This document shows, one piece after another, positions 8,304 through 18,143 of a stretch of 64,000 nt of DNA. Origin of the DNA: an uncultured Eudoraea sp. GTDB lineage: Bacteria > Bacteroidota > Bacteroidia > Flavobacteriales > Flavobacteriaceae. The stretch lies in the NCBI RefSeq assembly GCF_947260015.1, contig NZ_CAMYOM010000004.1:1-64000 (forward strand), given 5' to 3'. The number at the start of each line of letters is the position of its first letter. Within the stretch, counting starts at the first letter, position 1. The notes below the pieces were generated by a model. The model ran no database searches. It was not told the origin of the DNA and saw only the letters and a program-made list of their open reading frames with translations. A program made the position numbers and the translations under genes.

Positions 8304-11057
8304 ATGAAAAAGAAAATATTAAAAATTACCGGCCTGCTTCTATTACTCGTTCTGGGTGTCCTTATTGCTGTACCTTTTTTCCTGGAGGCTAAGATTGGCG
8401 ACCTTATTAAAAACAATGTTAATAAGAACATTAACGCGACTTTGGATTTCTCCGAAGTTAATCTAAGTCTGTTGCGGAGCTTCCCCATGGCCGAACTTCG
8501 AATTCAGGATTTGTATTTGTTAACTAAAGGTCCGTTTGAAGGTGATACTCTGTTTAAGTCCAAATCTATCTCTTTAGAAATGGGGATTAAAGAACTATTA
8601 AAAGGGACAGAGGAACCAATAACCATAAATAGCCTGATCTTTGACAAAGCAATTTTGAAGCTCAAAACAGATAAGCAGCAAAATGCAAATTACGAGATAG
8701 CCAAAGAGGAGGGAACAAACTCCAAAACTGAAACTGTATCCAGTGGTTTTACTTTTGGTCTGGAATCTTTTCAGTTAATGAATTCTGAAGTAATCTACGA
8801 AGACCTAAATTCCGGAGTACTCCTTAAAGTGAAAGATATTGAACACAACGGCAATGGAGACCTTTCTTTGGAAATAAGTGAATTAGATACGAAAACCAGC
8901 GCAATGGTGTCATTTGAATTAGACAGCACCCGCTATCTGGATAATACAATTGTTAAGCTGGAAGCATTAATAGGGGTTGATCTTAAAACTAATACATATT
9001 CCTTTTTAAAGAATGAGGGCTTTATAAACAAGCTTCCTTTGGTGTTTGAGGGATTTGTAAGGATTTTTGAAGAAAAACAGGAAGTGGCCATTAAATTTAA
9101 AACTCCTTCATCCGAGTTTGCTAATTTTTTAGCAGTCATTCCCCAAGTATATGCAAAAAATATAGAGGAAGTCCAAACTACGGGAAATTTCAATATAGCA
9201 GGCGAGATTGCTGGTATTATAGATGATGAATATATCCCGGAATTTAATATTCAGATTAATGCAAGGGATGCTTCAGTCAAGTATCCGGATTTGCCGAAGG
9301 CCATAAAGAACATCAATATGGACCTGAGTATTAAAAATACTTCAGGTCTGGCAGAGGACACTTATATTGATATAGACAAGGCGTCCTTTGCGATAGAAAA
9401 TGACATCTTTGAATTAAGCTCAAAGCTTACAGAATTATTGGGCAATACCAAAGTACGTTCGCATATAGTATGCAACATGGATCTCAGTAATATTTCCGAG
9501 GCTTACCCTATGCCCGAGGCGATAGATTTGAAAGGTCTGCTCGATGCCGATATAAATACCTCTTTTGATATGGAATCCATTGAAAAAAAGCGGTATGAAA
9601 ATACAGCCTTAAATGGTCATTTGAAGGTAAATGAACTAAGATACAATTCTGATAATTTATCTGCCCCTCTCACAATTCATGATGCAAGTATGGAATTTTT
9701 CCCTGCAAAGGTGCTACTCAACAATATGAATGGTCAGCTTGGAAAAACGGACTTCAAAATTGACGGAACCATTAAAAACCTATTAGGATTTTTGTTCAAT
9801 GATGAAAAAGTGACGGGTAATTTTAAAATGAATTCCGTCAATTTTGATCTGGGTGATTTTATGTCAAAGGAAAATATTGCGGAACAGGGAAAAGATAAAA
9901 CTGTATTAAACCAGAAAAGTAAGGAACTTAAAACAGAAAAAATACAAATCCCTGCGTTTCTTGATTGTATCATAGACGCCCAGGCAAATACCGTGGTTTA
10001 TGACAACCTGATTTTAAAAAATGTAAAAGGGCAATTAAAAATTGTTGATCAAGAGGCAATCCTTTCCAATTTCCAGTCATCATTATATAATGGTAAGCTT
10101 AATTTAAATGGGTATACAAGTACAAAAGGAGAAATACCTAGTTTCTCAATGCAACTGGACATGAGTAGTTTAAATTTAGAAGATACTTTTAGAAACGTAG
10201 AGCTTTTTAGAGTATTGGCGCCAATGGCTGCGGCACTTAAAGGATATCTAAACTCGGCAATAAAGATTTCAGGTAACCTTAATGATGATTTTACTCCGGA
10301 TCTGAAAACAATCTCGGGGAATGTATTAGCAGAAGTATCATCGATGGAGTTAAATCCTGAAAAGGCTAAAATTTTAAACACCCTGAATTCACGTTTAAAT
10401 TTTATTGAGGCGGAAAAATTTAATTTAAAGACTATAAAAACAATTCTTTCATTCCAAGATGGGGTAGTAAATGTTAAGCCATTTACAGTAAAATATGAGG
10501 ACATCGGCATTACTGTAGATGGTAGTCATTCATTTGATAAAAAGTTAAATTATAATTTAAATATTGAGGTCCCCAGAAAGTATTTAGGCAATAAGCTTAA
10601 TTCACTTATCGCACAGATTGATGAGAAGGAACTGGATAATTTAACGCTCCCGGTAAAAGCAAATATTGGTGGTTTTTACGATGCGCCGGAAATTAATACT
10701 GACCTAACAGCAGGTATAAAGGATTTAACTTCAAGATTAGTTGCCGTTCAGAAACAAAAAATGATCAATAAAGGTTCTGAGAAGGCCGGAGAATTACTTG
10801 GAGACATTTTATCGGCAAAAAACAATGAAAAAGACTCATTGAACGGGGAGAGCACAAAAAATGTACAATTAAATGATGTACTGGGTGGTGTGCTTACAGA
10901 CCAGACAACCAAGAAAGATACAACCACCTTATCTAAGGACTCGTTGGTAAAAGAAGATCCCCTGACAAAAACGGCAAAAGGAATTCTTGGCGGAATTTTG
11001 GGAGGTAAGAAAAAAAGTTCAGGTAATTCAGAGAAAGAGAAAGATACAATTAATTAA
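8304..11057 (+). CDS. AsmA-like family protein
   Basis: 917 residues beginning with a signal-anchor helix (about 5-27) followed by the AsmA N-terminal pattern (LDFSEVNLSLLRSFPMAELRIQDL) and, near 640-830, the C-terminal AsmA-like block. The family forms long beta-rich bridges between inner and outer membrane and is implicated in lipid transport and envelope homeostasis; the exact cargo here is unknown. The last 100 residues are Lys/Ser/Thr-rich, with two Gly-rich repeats (GGVLTDQTTKK, GGILGGKKKSS), probably disordered. Its 3' end overlaps the converging DUF2797 gene by 8 bases. Confidence 0.85.
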   Translation: MKKKILKITGLLLLLVLGVLIAVPFFLEAKIGDLIKNNVNKNINATLDFSEVNLSLLRSFPMAELRIQDLYLLTKGPFEGDTLFKSKSISLEMGIKELLKGTEEPITINSLIFDKAILKLKTDKQQNANYEIAKEEGTNSKTETVSSGFTFGLESFQLMNSEVIYEDLNSGVLLKVKDIEHNGNGDLSLEISELDTKTSAMVSFELDSTRYLDNTIVKLEALIGVDLKTNTYSFLKNEGFINKLPLVFEGFVRIFEEKQEVAIKFKTPSSEFANFLAVIPQVYAKNIEEVQTTGNFNIAGEIAGIIDDEYIPEFNIQINARDASVKYPDLPKAIKNINMDLSIKNTSGLAEDTYIDIDKASFAIENDIFELSSKLTELLGNTKVRSHIVCNMDLSNISEAYPMPEAIDLKGLLDADINTSFDMESIEKKRYENTALNGHLKVNELRYNSDNLSAPLTIHDASMEFFPAKVLLNNMNGQLGKTDFKIDGTIKNLLGFLFNDEKVTGNFKMNSVNFDLGDFMSKENIAEQGKDKTVLNQKSKELKTEKIQIPAFLDCIIDAQANTVVYDNLILKNVKGQLKIVDQEAILSNFQSSLYNGKLNLNGYTSTKGEIPSFSMQLDMSSLNLEDTFRNVELFRVLAPMAAALKGYLNSAIKISGNLNDDFTPDLKTISGNVLAEVSSMELNPEKAKILNTLNSRLNFIEAEKFNLKTIKTILSFQDGVVNVKPFTVKYEDIGITVDGSHSFDKKLNYNLNIEVPRKYLGNKLNSLIAQIDEKELDNLTLPVKANIGGFYDAPEINTDLTAGIKDLTSRLVAVQKQKMINKGSEKAGELLGDILSAKNNEKDSLNGESTKNVQLNDVLGGVLTDQTTKKDTTTLSKDSLVKEDPLTKTAKGILGGILGGKKKSSGNSEKEKDTIN

Positions 11058-11844
11058 CCCTGAGCGAAACATACAAACCTTCATTACCCCTAATATTGAA
11101 GACCGTATTATCTTCAAAAATTAAATACTGGCCCTTTATTCCTTTTAACACACCATTAAACTCTCTTGTTTTTTGGAGATTAAGGCTTTTCACTTTAACC
11201 GGATATTGTAAAACCGGAAACTCCATATGGCTTTCCTGATTATTTTCGATATAATAGTTAGCCGCTTCTTCGGGTATGTATTTGCTTAACTTATTTCGCC
11301 ATTCAACCAAATCTACATCTTCAATCGTATTTGTAAGCATTTTACGCCAATTGGTCTTATCGCTGACATGTTCCTTTAAGGCAAGTTCTGTTATACCGGC
11401 CAAATAACGGTTGGGAACCTCAACAATTTCGATGGCCTCATGTGCTCCCTGATCGATCCATCTTGTGGGGATTTGTGTTTTCCGTGTAACACCCACCTTT
11501 ACATTACTGGAATTTGCCAGGTATACAATATGAGGTTGTAATTGCACTTTTTTTTCATATTCTAAATCTCGGTCTTCTTTATTTAAATGTGCCAAACTAA
11601 GTTCTGGCCTCATTATCCAGTCACCTGCGGCAGGAGTTTCAAAAAAACAATTTTGACAATAACCTTGCCTGAAAATAGGCCTGTCCTCATTACAATTCAG
11701 GCACTGATATTTTATAAAATTAAACTGTAATCTTTTGTCCAACACCTGATTGACGTTTAAAAAGTCATCATTAAATATCAAATAATACTGAATAGGTTGG
11801 CCTATTTCAGATTGCATCTTGCGCAATACGCCTTCATAACGCAT
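11050..11844 (-). CDS. DUF2797 family protein with zinc-ribbon-like motif
   Basis: A 264-residue protein matching DUF2797, function unknown. A four-cysteine motif (C-x2-C-NEDRPIFRQGY-C-x2-C, near residues 48-68) suggests a bound zinc. The middle segment YLANSSNVKVGVTRKTQIPTRWIDQGA resembles a GIY-YIG-like fold (I recall this resemblance for the family; it is not proven here). No signal peptide is present, so it should be cytoplasmic. It converges on the AsmA-like gene with an 8-base overlap and is divergent from the GH3 gene. Confidence 0.75.
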   Translation of the reverse strand: MRYEGVLRKMQSEIGQPIQYYLIFNDDFLNVNQVLDKRLQFNFIKYQCLNCNEDRPIFRQGYCQNCFFETPAAGDWIMRPELSLAHLNKEDRDLEYEKKVQLQPHIVYLANSSNVKVGVTRKTQIPTRWIDQGAHEAIEIVEVPNRYLAGITELALKEHVSDKTNWRKMLTNTIEDVDLVEWRNKLSKYIPEEAANYYIENNQESHMEFPVLQYPVKVKSLNLQKTREFNGVLKGIKGQYLIFEDNTVFNIRGNEGLYVSLRVN

Positions 11845-11923
11845 GAATGGTAATTTTTGTTAAAAATTCATTTGAAAATACTAACTTTAGCAGTTAGATT
11901 TAGATCGCTAAAGATACCCAAAA

Positions 11924-13438
11924 ATGCCTATACCTTTATTTAATTCTATAGCTTCATGGCTTTTAAAAAAACGCTATCACCAGATAGAACTTTTTCTTAA
12001 GTACCCTGGCGAAGTACAGGAGGAAGTATTGTTTCAATTATTGGGAATTGCTGAAGATACAAAGATTGGCAGGAAGCATGAATTTGGTTCAATTGCAAGC
12101 TATAAGACTTTTGCTGAACGTATACCTATTGTTTCCTATGAGGAAATAGAACCTTTAATAGAGCGCACCAGAAGAGGAGAACAAAACATCTTTTGGCCAA
12201 CTAACATTAAGTGGTTTGCAAAAAGTAGCGGGACAACTAATGCAAAAAGTAAATTTATTCCCGTAAGTGCTGAGGCATTGGAAGATTGTCATTATAAATC
12301 AGGAAAGGACTTATTATGCCTTTATTTAAACAATAATGAGAATTCTCAGTTATTTACAGGTAAAAGCCTTCGCTTAGGAGGTAGCAAGGAGTTATACGAA
12401 GATAACGGTACATTTTTTGGCGATCTTTCGGCTATTTTAATAGATAATATGCCATTTTGGGCAGAATTGAGTAGTACCCCAAGTAGTAGAGTTTCTCTGA
12501 TGGGCGAATGGGAATCTAAAATGAATGCTATTATACAGGAAAGCATCCATGAAAATGTTACCAGTTTGGTTGGTGTTCCATCCTGGATGTTAGTTCTGTT
12601 AAATAAAGTATTGGAAGAAACGGGTAAGAAGGACTTGTTGGAGATATGGCAAAACCTGGAAGTATATTTCCATGGCGGAGTGAGTTTTAATCCATATCTG
12701 GAACAATACAATAATCTACTCCCAAAGAAAAGTTTTAACTATTATGAAATTTACAATGCGTCTGAAGGGTTTTTTGCCATTCAGGACAGGAATAATGCAG
12801 ATGATTTATTATTAATGCTTGATTATGGGATTTTTTACGAGTTCATTCCGATGGAGGCCTATGGTCTTCCAGATCAAAAAGTGATTCCATTATGGGAGGT
12901 GAAGGAGAATAAGAATTATGCCATTATAATTACTACCAATTCCGGACTTTGGCGTTATAAAATAGGGGATACAGTTCGTTTTACATCTACCAATCCTTAC
13001 AGGATAAAGATTACGGGCAGAACCAAACACTATATAAATGCTTTCGGGGAGGAACTAATTATTGAAAATGCTGAAGAGGCACTTAAAAATAGTTGTCAAA
13101 AAACCGGTGCCGAAATTATGGATTATACTGCAGCTCCCGTTTTTATGTCTCAGAAAGAAAAAGGGGCGCACGAATGGATAATAGAATTCCGAAAGGCTCC
13201 GGAAGAAATTCAATACTTCACAGAGGTACTGGACAATGCGCTAAAATCACTAAACTCTGATTATGAGGCCAAGAGATACAATAGTATGACCTTAAAAATG
13301 CCTAAAGTTCATATGGCCAGAAAAAACCTTTTCTATGACTGGTTAAAGTCTAAAGGAAAATTGGGCGGCCAACATAAGATTCCCCGATTGTCCAATGAGA
13401 GGATCTATGTAGATGAATTATTAGATATGAACAGATAG
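11924..13438 (+). CDS. GH3 auxin-responsive promoter family protein
   Basis: A 504-residue member of the GH3 branch of acyl-adenylate-forming enzymes, which in plants couple acids such as indole acetate or jasmonate to amino acids. ATP-binding loop SSGTT at 101-105, YNASEGFFAIQD near 282-293, and the late GRTKHYINAFGEELI hinge are conserved. Bacterial GH3 proteins have no settled substrate, and nothing next to it suggests one. Upstream TAACTTTA at 11882-11889 could be its -7 element. Full length, no damage. Confidence 0.88.
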   Translation: MPIPLFNSIASWLLKKRYHQIELFLKYPGEVQEEVLFQLLGIAEDTKIGRKHEFGSIASYKTFAERIPIVSYEEIEPLIERTRRGEQNIFWPTNIKWFAKSSGTTNAKSKFIPVSAEALEDCHYKSGKDLLCLYLNNNENSQLFTGKSLRLGGSKELYEDNGTFFGDLSAILIDNMPFWAELSSTPSSRVSLMGEWESKMNAIIQESIHENVTSLVGVPSWMLVLLNKVLEETGKKDLLEIWQNLEVYFHGGVSFNPYLEQYNNLLPKKSFNYYEIYNASEGFFAIQDRNNADDLLLMLDYGIFYEFIPMEAYGLPDQKVIPLWEVKENKNYAIIITTNSGLWRYKIGDTVRFTSTNPYRIKITGRTKHYINAFGEELIIENAEEALKNSCQKTGAEIMDYTAAPVFMSQKEKGAHEWIIEFRKAPEEIQYFTEVLDNALKSLNSDYEAKRYNSMTLKMPKVHMARKNLFYDWLKSKGKLGGQHKIPRLSNERIYVDELLDMNR

Positions 13439-13598
13439 AAAACACAGATCAATCTACTGCCTCTTAATTCAGACTATTATTGATTACGCTAGTATATCGA
13501 TGAAATGCACCAACTGAACAAAAAAATTGTTGAATTAGGCAATAAATGATCATTTTGCAACTCGAAACTTAACCCGTTTATTAATAAACATTACTTTT

Positions 13599-14165
13599 AT
13601 GGCAGAGCGATTAGTTGTTTTATCCGACATGTGGGGTGCGAAAAAAGGACTTTGGATTACTTCGTATCTAGGCTATTTACAACAATATTTTGATATTGTT
13701 TTTTATGATAGCCTCCAACTTTCCGATATAAATCTTAAAAGTTATACAGCTGAAAATGTAAAAGAAGCATTTTGCAATGGAGGTATGAATACAGCATTGG
13801 CTCAACTTTTAATAAAAGAAAGAGAAGAAAGCCATTACCTTACTTTTTGTGCAGGTGGTACTATTGCCTGGAATGCTGCTTTATGTGGGTTACCAATAAA
13901 GTCACTAACGGCAATTTCTCCCATGAATCTCCATTTACAAACAGAAAAACCTAATTGTAATATTAATTTACTTTATGGTGAATATCAGGAAGATAAACCC
14001 AGCCCAGAATGGGCGTCCGATATGGATGTGAATATGGAAATTATCCCAAAATTCGGCAGGGAATTATATAGTGATGACAAAATAATCCAAAAGGTAAGTC
14101 TGAATTTACTACAAGCCTTATTAAAAAATACGCTTAGTACTATGAAACGGCCTTTAGTTTCTTAA
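13599..14165 (+). CDS. Small alpha/beta hydrolase-like protein
   Basis: 188 residues with a hydrolase-like layout: an early strand (LVVLSDMWG), a nucleophile-elbow-like sequence [10 protein letters not shown] near residues 82-91, and a late LLYGEYQED strand. I cannot name a substrate; the size recalls BioG/DUF452-type esterases. Two oddities: the elbow carries Cys where serine is usual, and the late position where the catalytic His is expected (IPKFGRELY) has Arg, with no His anywhere in the last 55 residues. It may be a catalytically changed or non-enzymatic member. Its last 26 bases overlap the converging clpX gene. A weak promoter (TTG at 13527, TCATTTTG at 13550-13557) precedes it. Confidence 0.6.
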   Translation: MAERLVVLSDMWGAKKGLWITSYLGYLQQYFDIVFYDSLQLSDINLKSYTAENVKEAFCNGGMNTALAQLLIKEREESHYLTFCAGGTIAWNAALCGLPIKSLTAISPMNLHLQTEKPNCNINLLYGEYQEDKPSPEWASDMDVNMEIIPKFGRELYSDDKIIQKVSLNLLQALLKNTLSTMKRPLVS

Positions 14166-15375
14166 TAGTTTCATAGGACAATTTATTCTCTGCATAAGGT
14201 TTAGTTACCTTAAATTCGGTTTCATCGCTACTTGGAAGTTCAAACATTGCATCTGTAAAAACAGCTTCGCATAATGATCTTAAACCTCTGGCTCCTAGCT
14301 TATACTCAACCGCCTTTTCAACGATATATTCCAATGCTTGTTCAGTAATCTTAAAACTAATGCCATCCATGGCAAATAATTTTTCGTACTGTTTTATAAT
14401 AGCATTTTTGGGTTCAGTTAATATAGCTCTTAAGGTTTTTTCATCCAGAGGATTCATATGTGTAAGCACAGGTAGCCTTCCAATTATTTCAGGAATAAGC
14501 CCAAATTCTTTTAGATCTTTTGGTATTATATATTGAAGTACATTGGTATTATCCAAACTTTCTTCAATTTTTGCAGCACTATAACCAATTGCTTGCATAT
14601 TCAAACGTTTGGTTATAATCCGCTCTATTCCGTCAAAAGCACCACCTGCGATAAACAGGATATTTTCTGTATTAACTTCTATAAATTTTTGATCGGGATG
14701 TTTTCTTCCGCCTTTAGGTGGCACATTTACCATAGTTCCCTCCAATAATTTAAGTAACCCTTGTTGAACACCTTCCCCGGAAACGTCACGAGTAATAGAA
14801 GGATTATCACTTTTACGGGCTATTTTGTCAAGCTCGTCAATGAAAACAATTCCTCTCTCCGCTTTTTCCAGATTGTAATCTGCAGCCTGTAAAAGCCGGG
14901 TTAGGATACTTTCCACATCTTCACCTACATATCCTGCCTCAGTTAATACTGTGGCGTCCACTATAGCTAGTGGCACGTTAAGCATTCTGGCAATGGTTTT
15001 GGCCATTAATGTTTTACCGGTACCCGTTTGGCCTACCATCACAATATTACTTTTTTGTATCTCTACATCGTCATCTTTGGAATGAGGCTGTAAAAGCCTT
15101 TTATAGTGATTATAAACTGCCACGGATAATACCTTCTTTGTGCGTTCCTGACCAATGACGTAGGTGTCCAGGAAGCTTTTTATTTCCTTAGGTTTTTTTA
15201 AGATAAGATCTGTAGACAGGTCGTCATTCTTTGATTGCTTAGATTCTTCGGCAACAATACCGTGCGCCTGTTCTATACATCTATCACAAATATGTGCATC
15301 CAAACCTGCAATCAATAGATTGGTCTCAGGTTTTTTTCTTCCACAAAAAGAACATTCCAGGTTTTCCTTAGCCAT
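14140..15375 (-). CDS. clpX: ClpX, ATPase and specificity subunit of ClpXP
   Basis: Unfolds tagged proteins and feeds them to ClpP. I chose the internal ATG at 15375 (411 residues): the protein then begins [12 protein letters not shown] as in relatives, and the eight extra upstream residues (MFRNLVKV) match nothing. The zinc-binding domain has Cys8, Cys11, Cys30 and Cys33; the AAA+ domain has Walker A GQTGTGKT at 115-122, Walker [11 protein letters not shown], the sensor/GYVGEDV pore loop, and the C-terminal LGARGLRS sensor 2. clpP lies 96 bases upstream on the same strand, so clpP-clpX is probably one transcript. Confidence 0.97.
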   Translation of the reverse strand: MAKENLECSFCGRKKPETNLLIAGLDAHICDRCIEQAHGIVAEESKQSKNDDLSTDLILKKPKEIKSFLDTYVIGQERTKKVLSVAVYNHYKRLLQPHSKDDDVEIQKSNIVMVGQTGTGKTLMAKTIARMLNVPLAIVDATVLTEAGYVGEDVESILTRLLQAADYNLEKAERGIVFIDELDKIARKSDNPSITRDVSGEGVQQGLLKLLEGTMVNVPPKGGRKHPDQKFIEVNTENILFIAGGAFDGIERIITKRLNMQAIGYSAAKIEESLDNTNVLQYIIPKDLKEFGLIPEIIGRLPVLTHMNPLDEKTLRAILTEPKNAIIKQYEKLFAMDGISFKITEQALEYIVEKAVEYKLGARGLRSLCEAVFTDAMFELPSSDETEFKVTKPYAENKLSYETIKKLKAVS

Positions 15376-15471
15376 AACTTTAACTAGATTTCTAAACAAT
15401 AACGAAGCAAAAGCAATTTTGGTTCATTAAAATAAGCCCATAACACCATAAATATGGGTATTTCGTCGAAA

Positions 15472-16152
15472 TTAATCCTTATCCCTTTCTAAAATTTCGT
15501 CAATCATACCATAATCTTTAGCTTCTTGAGCTTTCATCCAATAATCCCGATCGCTATCTTCATATACCTTATCAAATTTTTGTCCAGAGTGTTTAGATAT
15601 AATATGGTATAATTCATCCTTAATTTTTACTACTTCAATGGCAGCAATCTCTATATCACTTGCTTGTCCCTGGGCTCCGGACATCGGTTGGTGTATCATT
15701 ACCCGTGAATGTGTCAAACCGCTGCGTTTACCTTTTTCTCCTGCGCAAAGAAGAACGGCAGCCATAGACGCAGCCATTCCAGTACATATAGTTGCCACAT
15801 CCGGTTTAATAAATTGCATGGTATCATAGATCCCAAGCCCGGCATAGACACTACCTCCCGGAGAGTTTATATAAATCTGAATATCTTTTGATGAATCTGC
15901 ACTGGCCAGAAAAAGTAGTTGCGCCTGCACAATATTGGCTACCTGGTCATTAATTCCTGTCCCTAAAAAAATGATACGGTCCATCATGAGCCTCGAGAAA
16001 ACGTCCATTGCTATTGCATTCAATTGCCTTTCCTCAATAATATTTGGTGTCATGTTAACCGGATACATACTGCTTATTATACGCTCGTAGTACATGCTGT
16101 TTATACCTTGGTCCTTGATGGCATAATTTTGAAATTCTTTTCCGAAATCCAT
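15472..16152 (-). CDS. clpP: ClpP, proteolytic subunit of ClpXP
   Basis: A serine protease that forms the double-heptamer chamber. The triad is complete: Ser129 in GMAASMAA, His154 in VMIHQP, Asp203 in DRDYWM. At 226 residues it has a longer N-terminus (about 30 residues before PVNMTPNIIEERQ) than many ClpPs, which is a normal propeptide range. It sits between tig and clpX on the same strand; a terminator separates it from tig, so it probably has its own promoter. Confidence 0.97.
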   Translation of the reverse strand: MDFGKEFQNYAIKDQGINSMYYERIISSMYPVNMTPNIIEERQLNAIAMDVFSRLMMDRIIFLGTGINDQVANIVQAQLLFLASADSSKDIQIYINSPGGSVYAGLGIYDTMQFIKPDVATICTGMAASMAAVLLCAGEKGKRSGLTHSRVMIHQPMSGAQGQASDIEIAAIEVVKIKDELYHIISKHSGQKFDKVYEDSDRDYWMKAQEAKDYGMIDEILERDKD

Positions 16153-16169
16153 ATTTAATTTGATATTTT

Positions 16170-16209
16170 TAAATAAAAAAAAGGTGCCGAAATTACTGCT
16201 TTCGGCACC
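16170..16209 (-). terminator. Terminator after tig
   Basis: On the minus strand GGTGCCGAAA and TTTCGGCACC form a perfect 10-bp stem followed by TTTTTTTTATTT. This is a textbook rho-independent terminator between the tig stop and the clpP start. Confidence 0.85.
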
Positions 16210-16237
16210 GTAAAGATACTTAATTTATTTTTTAAAA

Positions 16238-17560
16238 TTAACCGTAAACCTCTTTCACGAAATTATCATAGGTAACTTCTTTTTTCTTCAAATTGGCCTT
16301 CTCTTTATAAAGTGAAATTAGTTTTTGGCTCATTAGCTGCTCAGATAGTCTTTTTACTTCATCCTGATTACTCAAAACTCTGGTAGCGATATTGTCTAAT
16401 TCATCTTCCTGCGGATTTAACTGGCCGTATTGCGCCATTTGAGATTTAATAAAGCCTTTAGCAAACTCTTTTAATTCGTCAAATTGGATTTCAATGCCGT
16501 TATCTTTAATGATTTTCCCTTCAATTAATTGATAACGTAGTCCTTTTTCAGACTTCTCATATTCATCATTGGCCTCTTCCTCGGATAGTGATTTTTCCCC
16601 CGTGGTCTGGATCCATTTTTTAAGGAATCCGGATGGAAGATCAAATTTTATGGTATCAATAAGCCGCTCTGTAACATCATTCAATAGTTTCTGATCTGCC
16701 TGTTGTTCAAATTGTTTCTCCGAATCTTCTTTTATTCTTTCTCTGAGCGCTTTTTCTGAAGTAATGGTATCTTTTCCAAAAAGTTTATCAAACAATTCCT
16801 GATCTAAATTCGCAGACTCCCTTTCATTGATTTCCTCTATAGTAAAACTTACTTCTATATTCAATTTGTCTACCTTTTCCTTTGGAATTCCCAAAGCTCC
16901 TGATAATAAATAGTCTTCTTTAAAAAGGCCTTTGGTTTTCAAAATAACAGTATCACCAACTTTTTTCCCGCGAAGACCATCTATGGCCTTTTTGCTTTTC
17001 ACTTTAGACATTTCAAGGTTAGACTTGTGTTCTATTTCCTCTTCTTCATTTTTAAAAGTACCAGTAATTTCATCGTTCTTGCCAACTTCAGATTTACTAA
17101 TCAGTTTTCCGTATTGTTTTCTTATACGATCAACCTGCTCATCAATCATTTTCTTGTCAGCTACAATTTTATAATGAGTAATCGGTTTTTTTGTCTTTAG
17201 TGCTACTTCAAAATTGGGAGCGAGGCCCAATTCAAATTCAAAAGAAAAATCTTCTGCCTCCCAATTAAAATTATCCTGTTGTTTTGGAAGTGGATTTCCA
17301 AGGACATCTAGTTTTTCTTCCGTGAGATATTTATTAAGATTATCCTGTAAAAGTTTATTTACTTCGTCAACCAATACGGCTTTACCATATTGTTTCTTGA
17401 TTAATCCCATAGGAACCTGACCTTTCCTGAACCCCGGAATATTCGCCTGTTTTTTATAATCCTTTAGGATTTTATCTACCTTGTCACTATAGTCATCTTT
17501 GGTTATTGCTACTTTTACAATGGCGTTTAACTCGTCTATCTGCTCTTTCTGAATATTCAT
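16238..17560 (-). CDS. tig: Trigger factor
   Basis: Ribosome-bound chaperone with peptidyl-prolyl isomerase activity. I chose the ATG at 17560 (440 residues, MNIQKEQIDEL); 12 residues encoded upstream are not family-like. The ribosome-docking region is recognisable in IPGFRKGQVPMGLIKKQYG near residues 41-60, followed by the FKBP domain and the helical C-terminal cradle. The tig, clpP, clpX order is common in bacteria and links folding of new chains with their degradation. It is followed by a strong terminator. Confidence 0.95.
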   Translation of the reverse strand: MNIQKEQIDELNAIVKVAITKDDYSDKVDKILKDYKKQANIPGFRKGQVPMGLIKKQYGKAVLVDEVNKLLQDNLNKYLTEEKLDVLGNPLPKQQDNFNWEAEDFSFEFELGLAPNFEVALKTKKPITHYKIVADKKMIDEQVDRIRKQYGKLISKSEVGKNDEITGTFKNEEEEIEHKSNLEMSKVKSKKAIDGLRGKKVGDTVILKTKGLFKEDYLLSGALGIPKEKVDKLNIEVSFTIEEINERESANLDQELFDKLFGKDTITSEKALRERIKEDSEKQFEQQADQKLLNDVTERLIDTIKFDLPSGFLKKWIQTTGEKSLSEEEANDEYEKSEKGLRYQLIEGKIIKDNGIEIQFDELKEFAKGFIKSQMAQYGQLNPQEDELDNIATRVLSNQDEVKRLSEQLMSQKLISLYKEKANLKKKEVTYDNFVKEVYG

Positions 17561-17655
17561 CGATATCTCTGATTTGCTTTCTAAAATGGGATGCAAAAAT
17601 AGGATATTTTATAAACAGGAACAAGTTTTTAAATAGCTGATTATCAAATCCTGAA

Positions 17656-18006
17656 TCAGGGAATTTTATCCTCTTTTAAAAATGAGAAAAAAATAGATTC
17701 AAGGAAGGTTAATAGAAGGCTGAACAATAACGCCCACCAGATAGAATCTACGGTAAACCCGGTGACAAACTTATCTGCCAGCAATATAATCAGGGCGTTA
17801 ATAATAAGTAAGAATAAGCCTAATGTTAGTATGGTTATGGGCAAGGTAAGTATTACCATAATAGGTTTAACAATAAAATTTAAAAGGCCTAATACAACGG
17901 CCACTATGATCGCCGTAGTATAGGAGTCTACTCCAACACCAGGCAGGATATTTGCCAGTATAACTACAGCAAGGGCACTCAACAAAATTCGTATAATAAG
18001 TTTCAT
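17656..18006 (-). CDS. Phage-holin-family-IV-like small membrane protein (PF04020 type)
   Basis: 116 residues with about four hydrophobic helices and the family pattern LGLLNFIVKPIMVILTLPITILTLG near residues 39-63. The Pfam name (mycobacterial 4-TM phage holin) is historical: members such as YvlD are ordinary chromosomal membrane proteins of unknown role. No phage genes are near. It stands alone, upstream of tig on the same strand. Confidence 0.8.
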   Translation of the reverse strand: MKLIIRILLSALAVVILANILPGVGVDSYTTAIIVAVVLGLLNFIVKPIMVILTLPITILTLGLFLLIINALIILLADKFVTGFTVDSIWWALLFSLLLTFLESIFFSFLKEDKIP

Positions 18007-18143
18007 ATGTTTAGGTCTCTAGGATTAGTAAAAAGGGCACCATATTTATTGACACCTTTAAAAGTAGTAATATTTTTTATTATTTAATGTAGAGACCAGT
18101 TTAATCTAAGGGATCAATGCCAGGCCGGTGAGGCCCTTGTATT

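Noticed and set aside
12346-12711. Minus-strand open frame of about 120 codons inside the GH3 gene
   Set aside because: It lies wholly opposite a well-conserved gene and its protein matches nothing; composition is that of a shadow frame. The same holds for similar frames opposite mutS, the metX fusion, metH and hppA.
17656-18006. Prophage signal from a holin-named protein
   Set aside because: PF04020 proteins are ordinary chromosomal membrane proteins and no phage gene is near.
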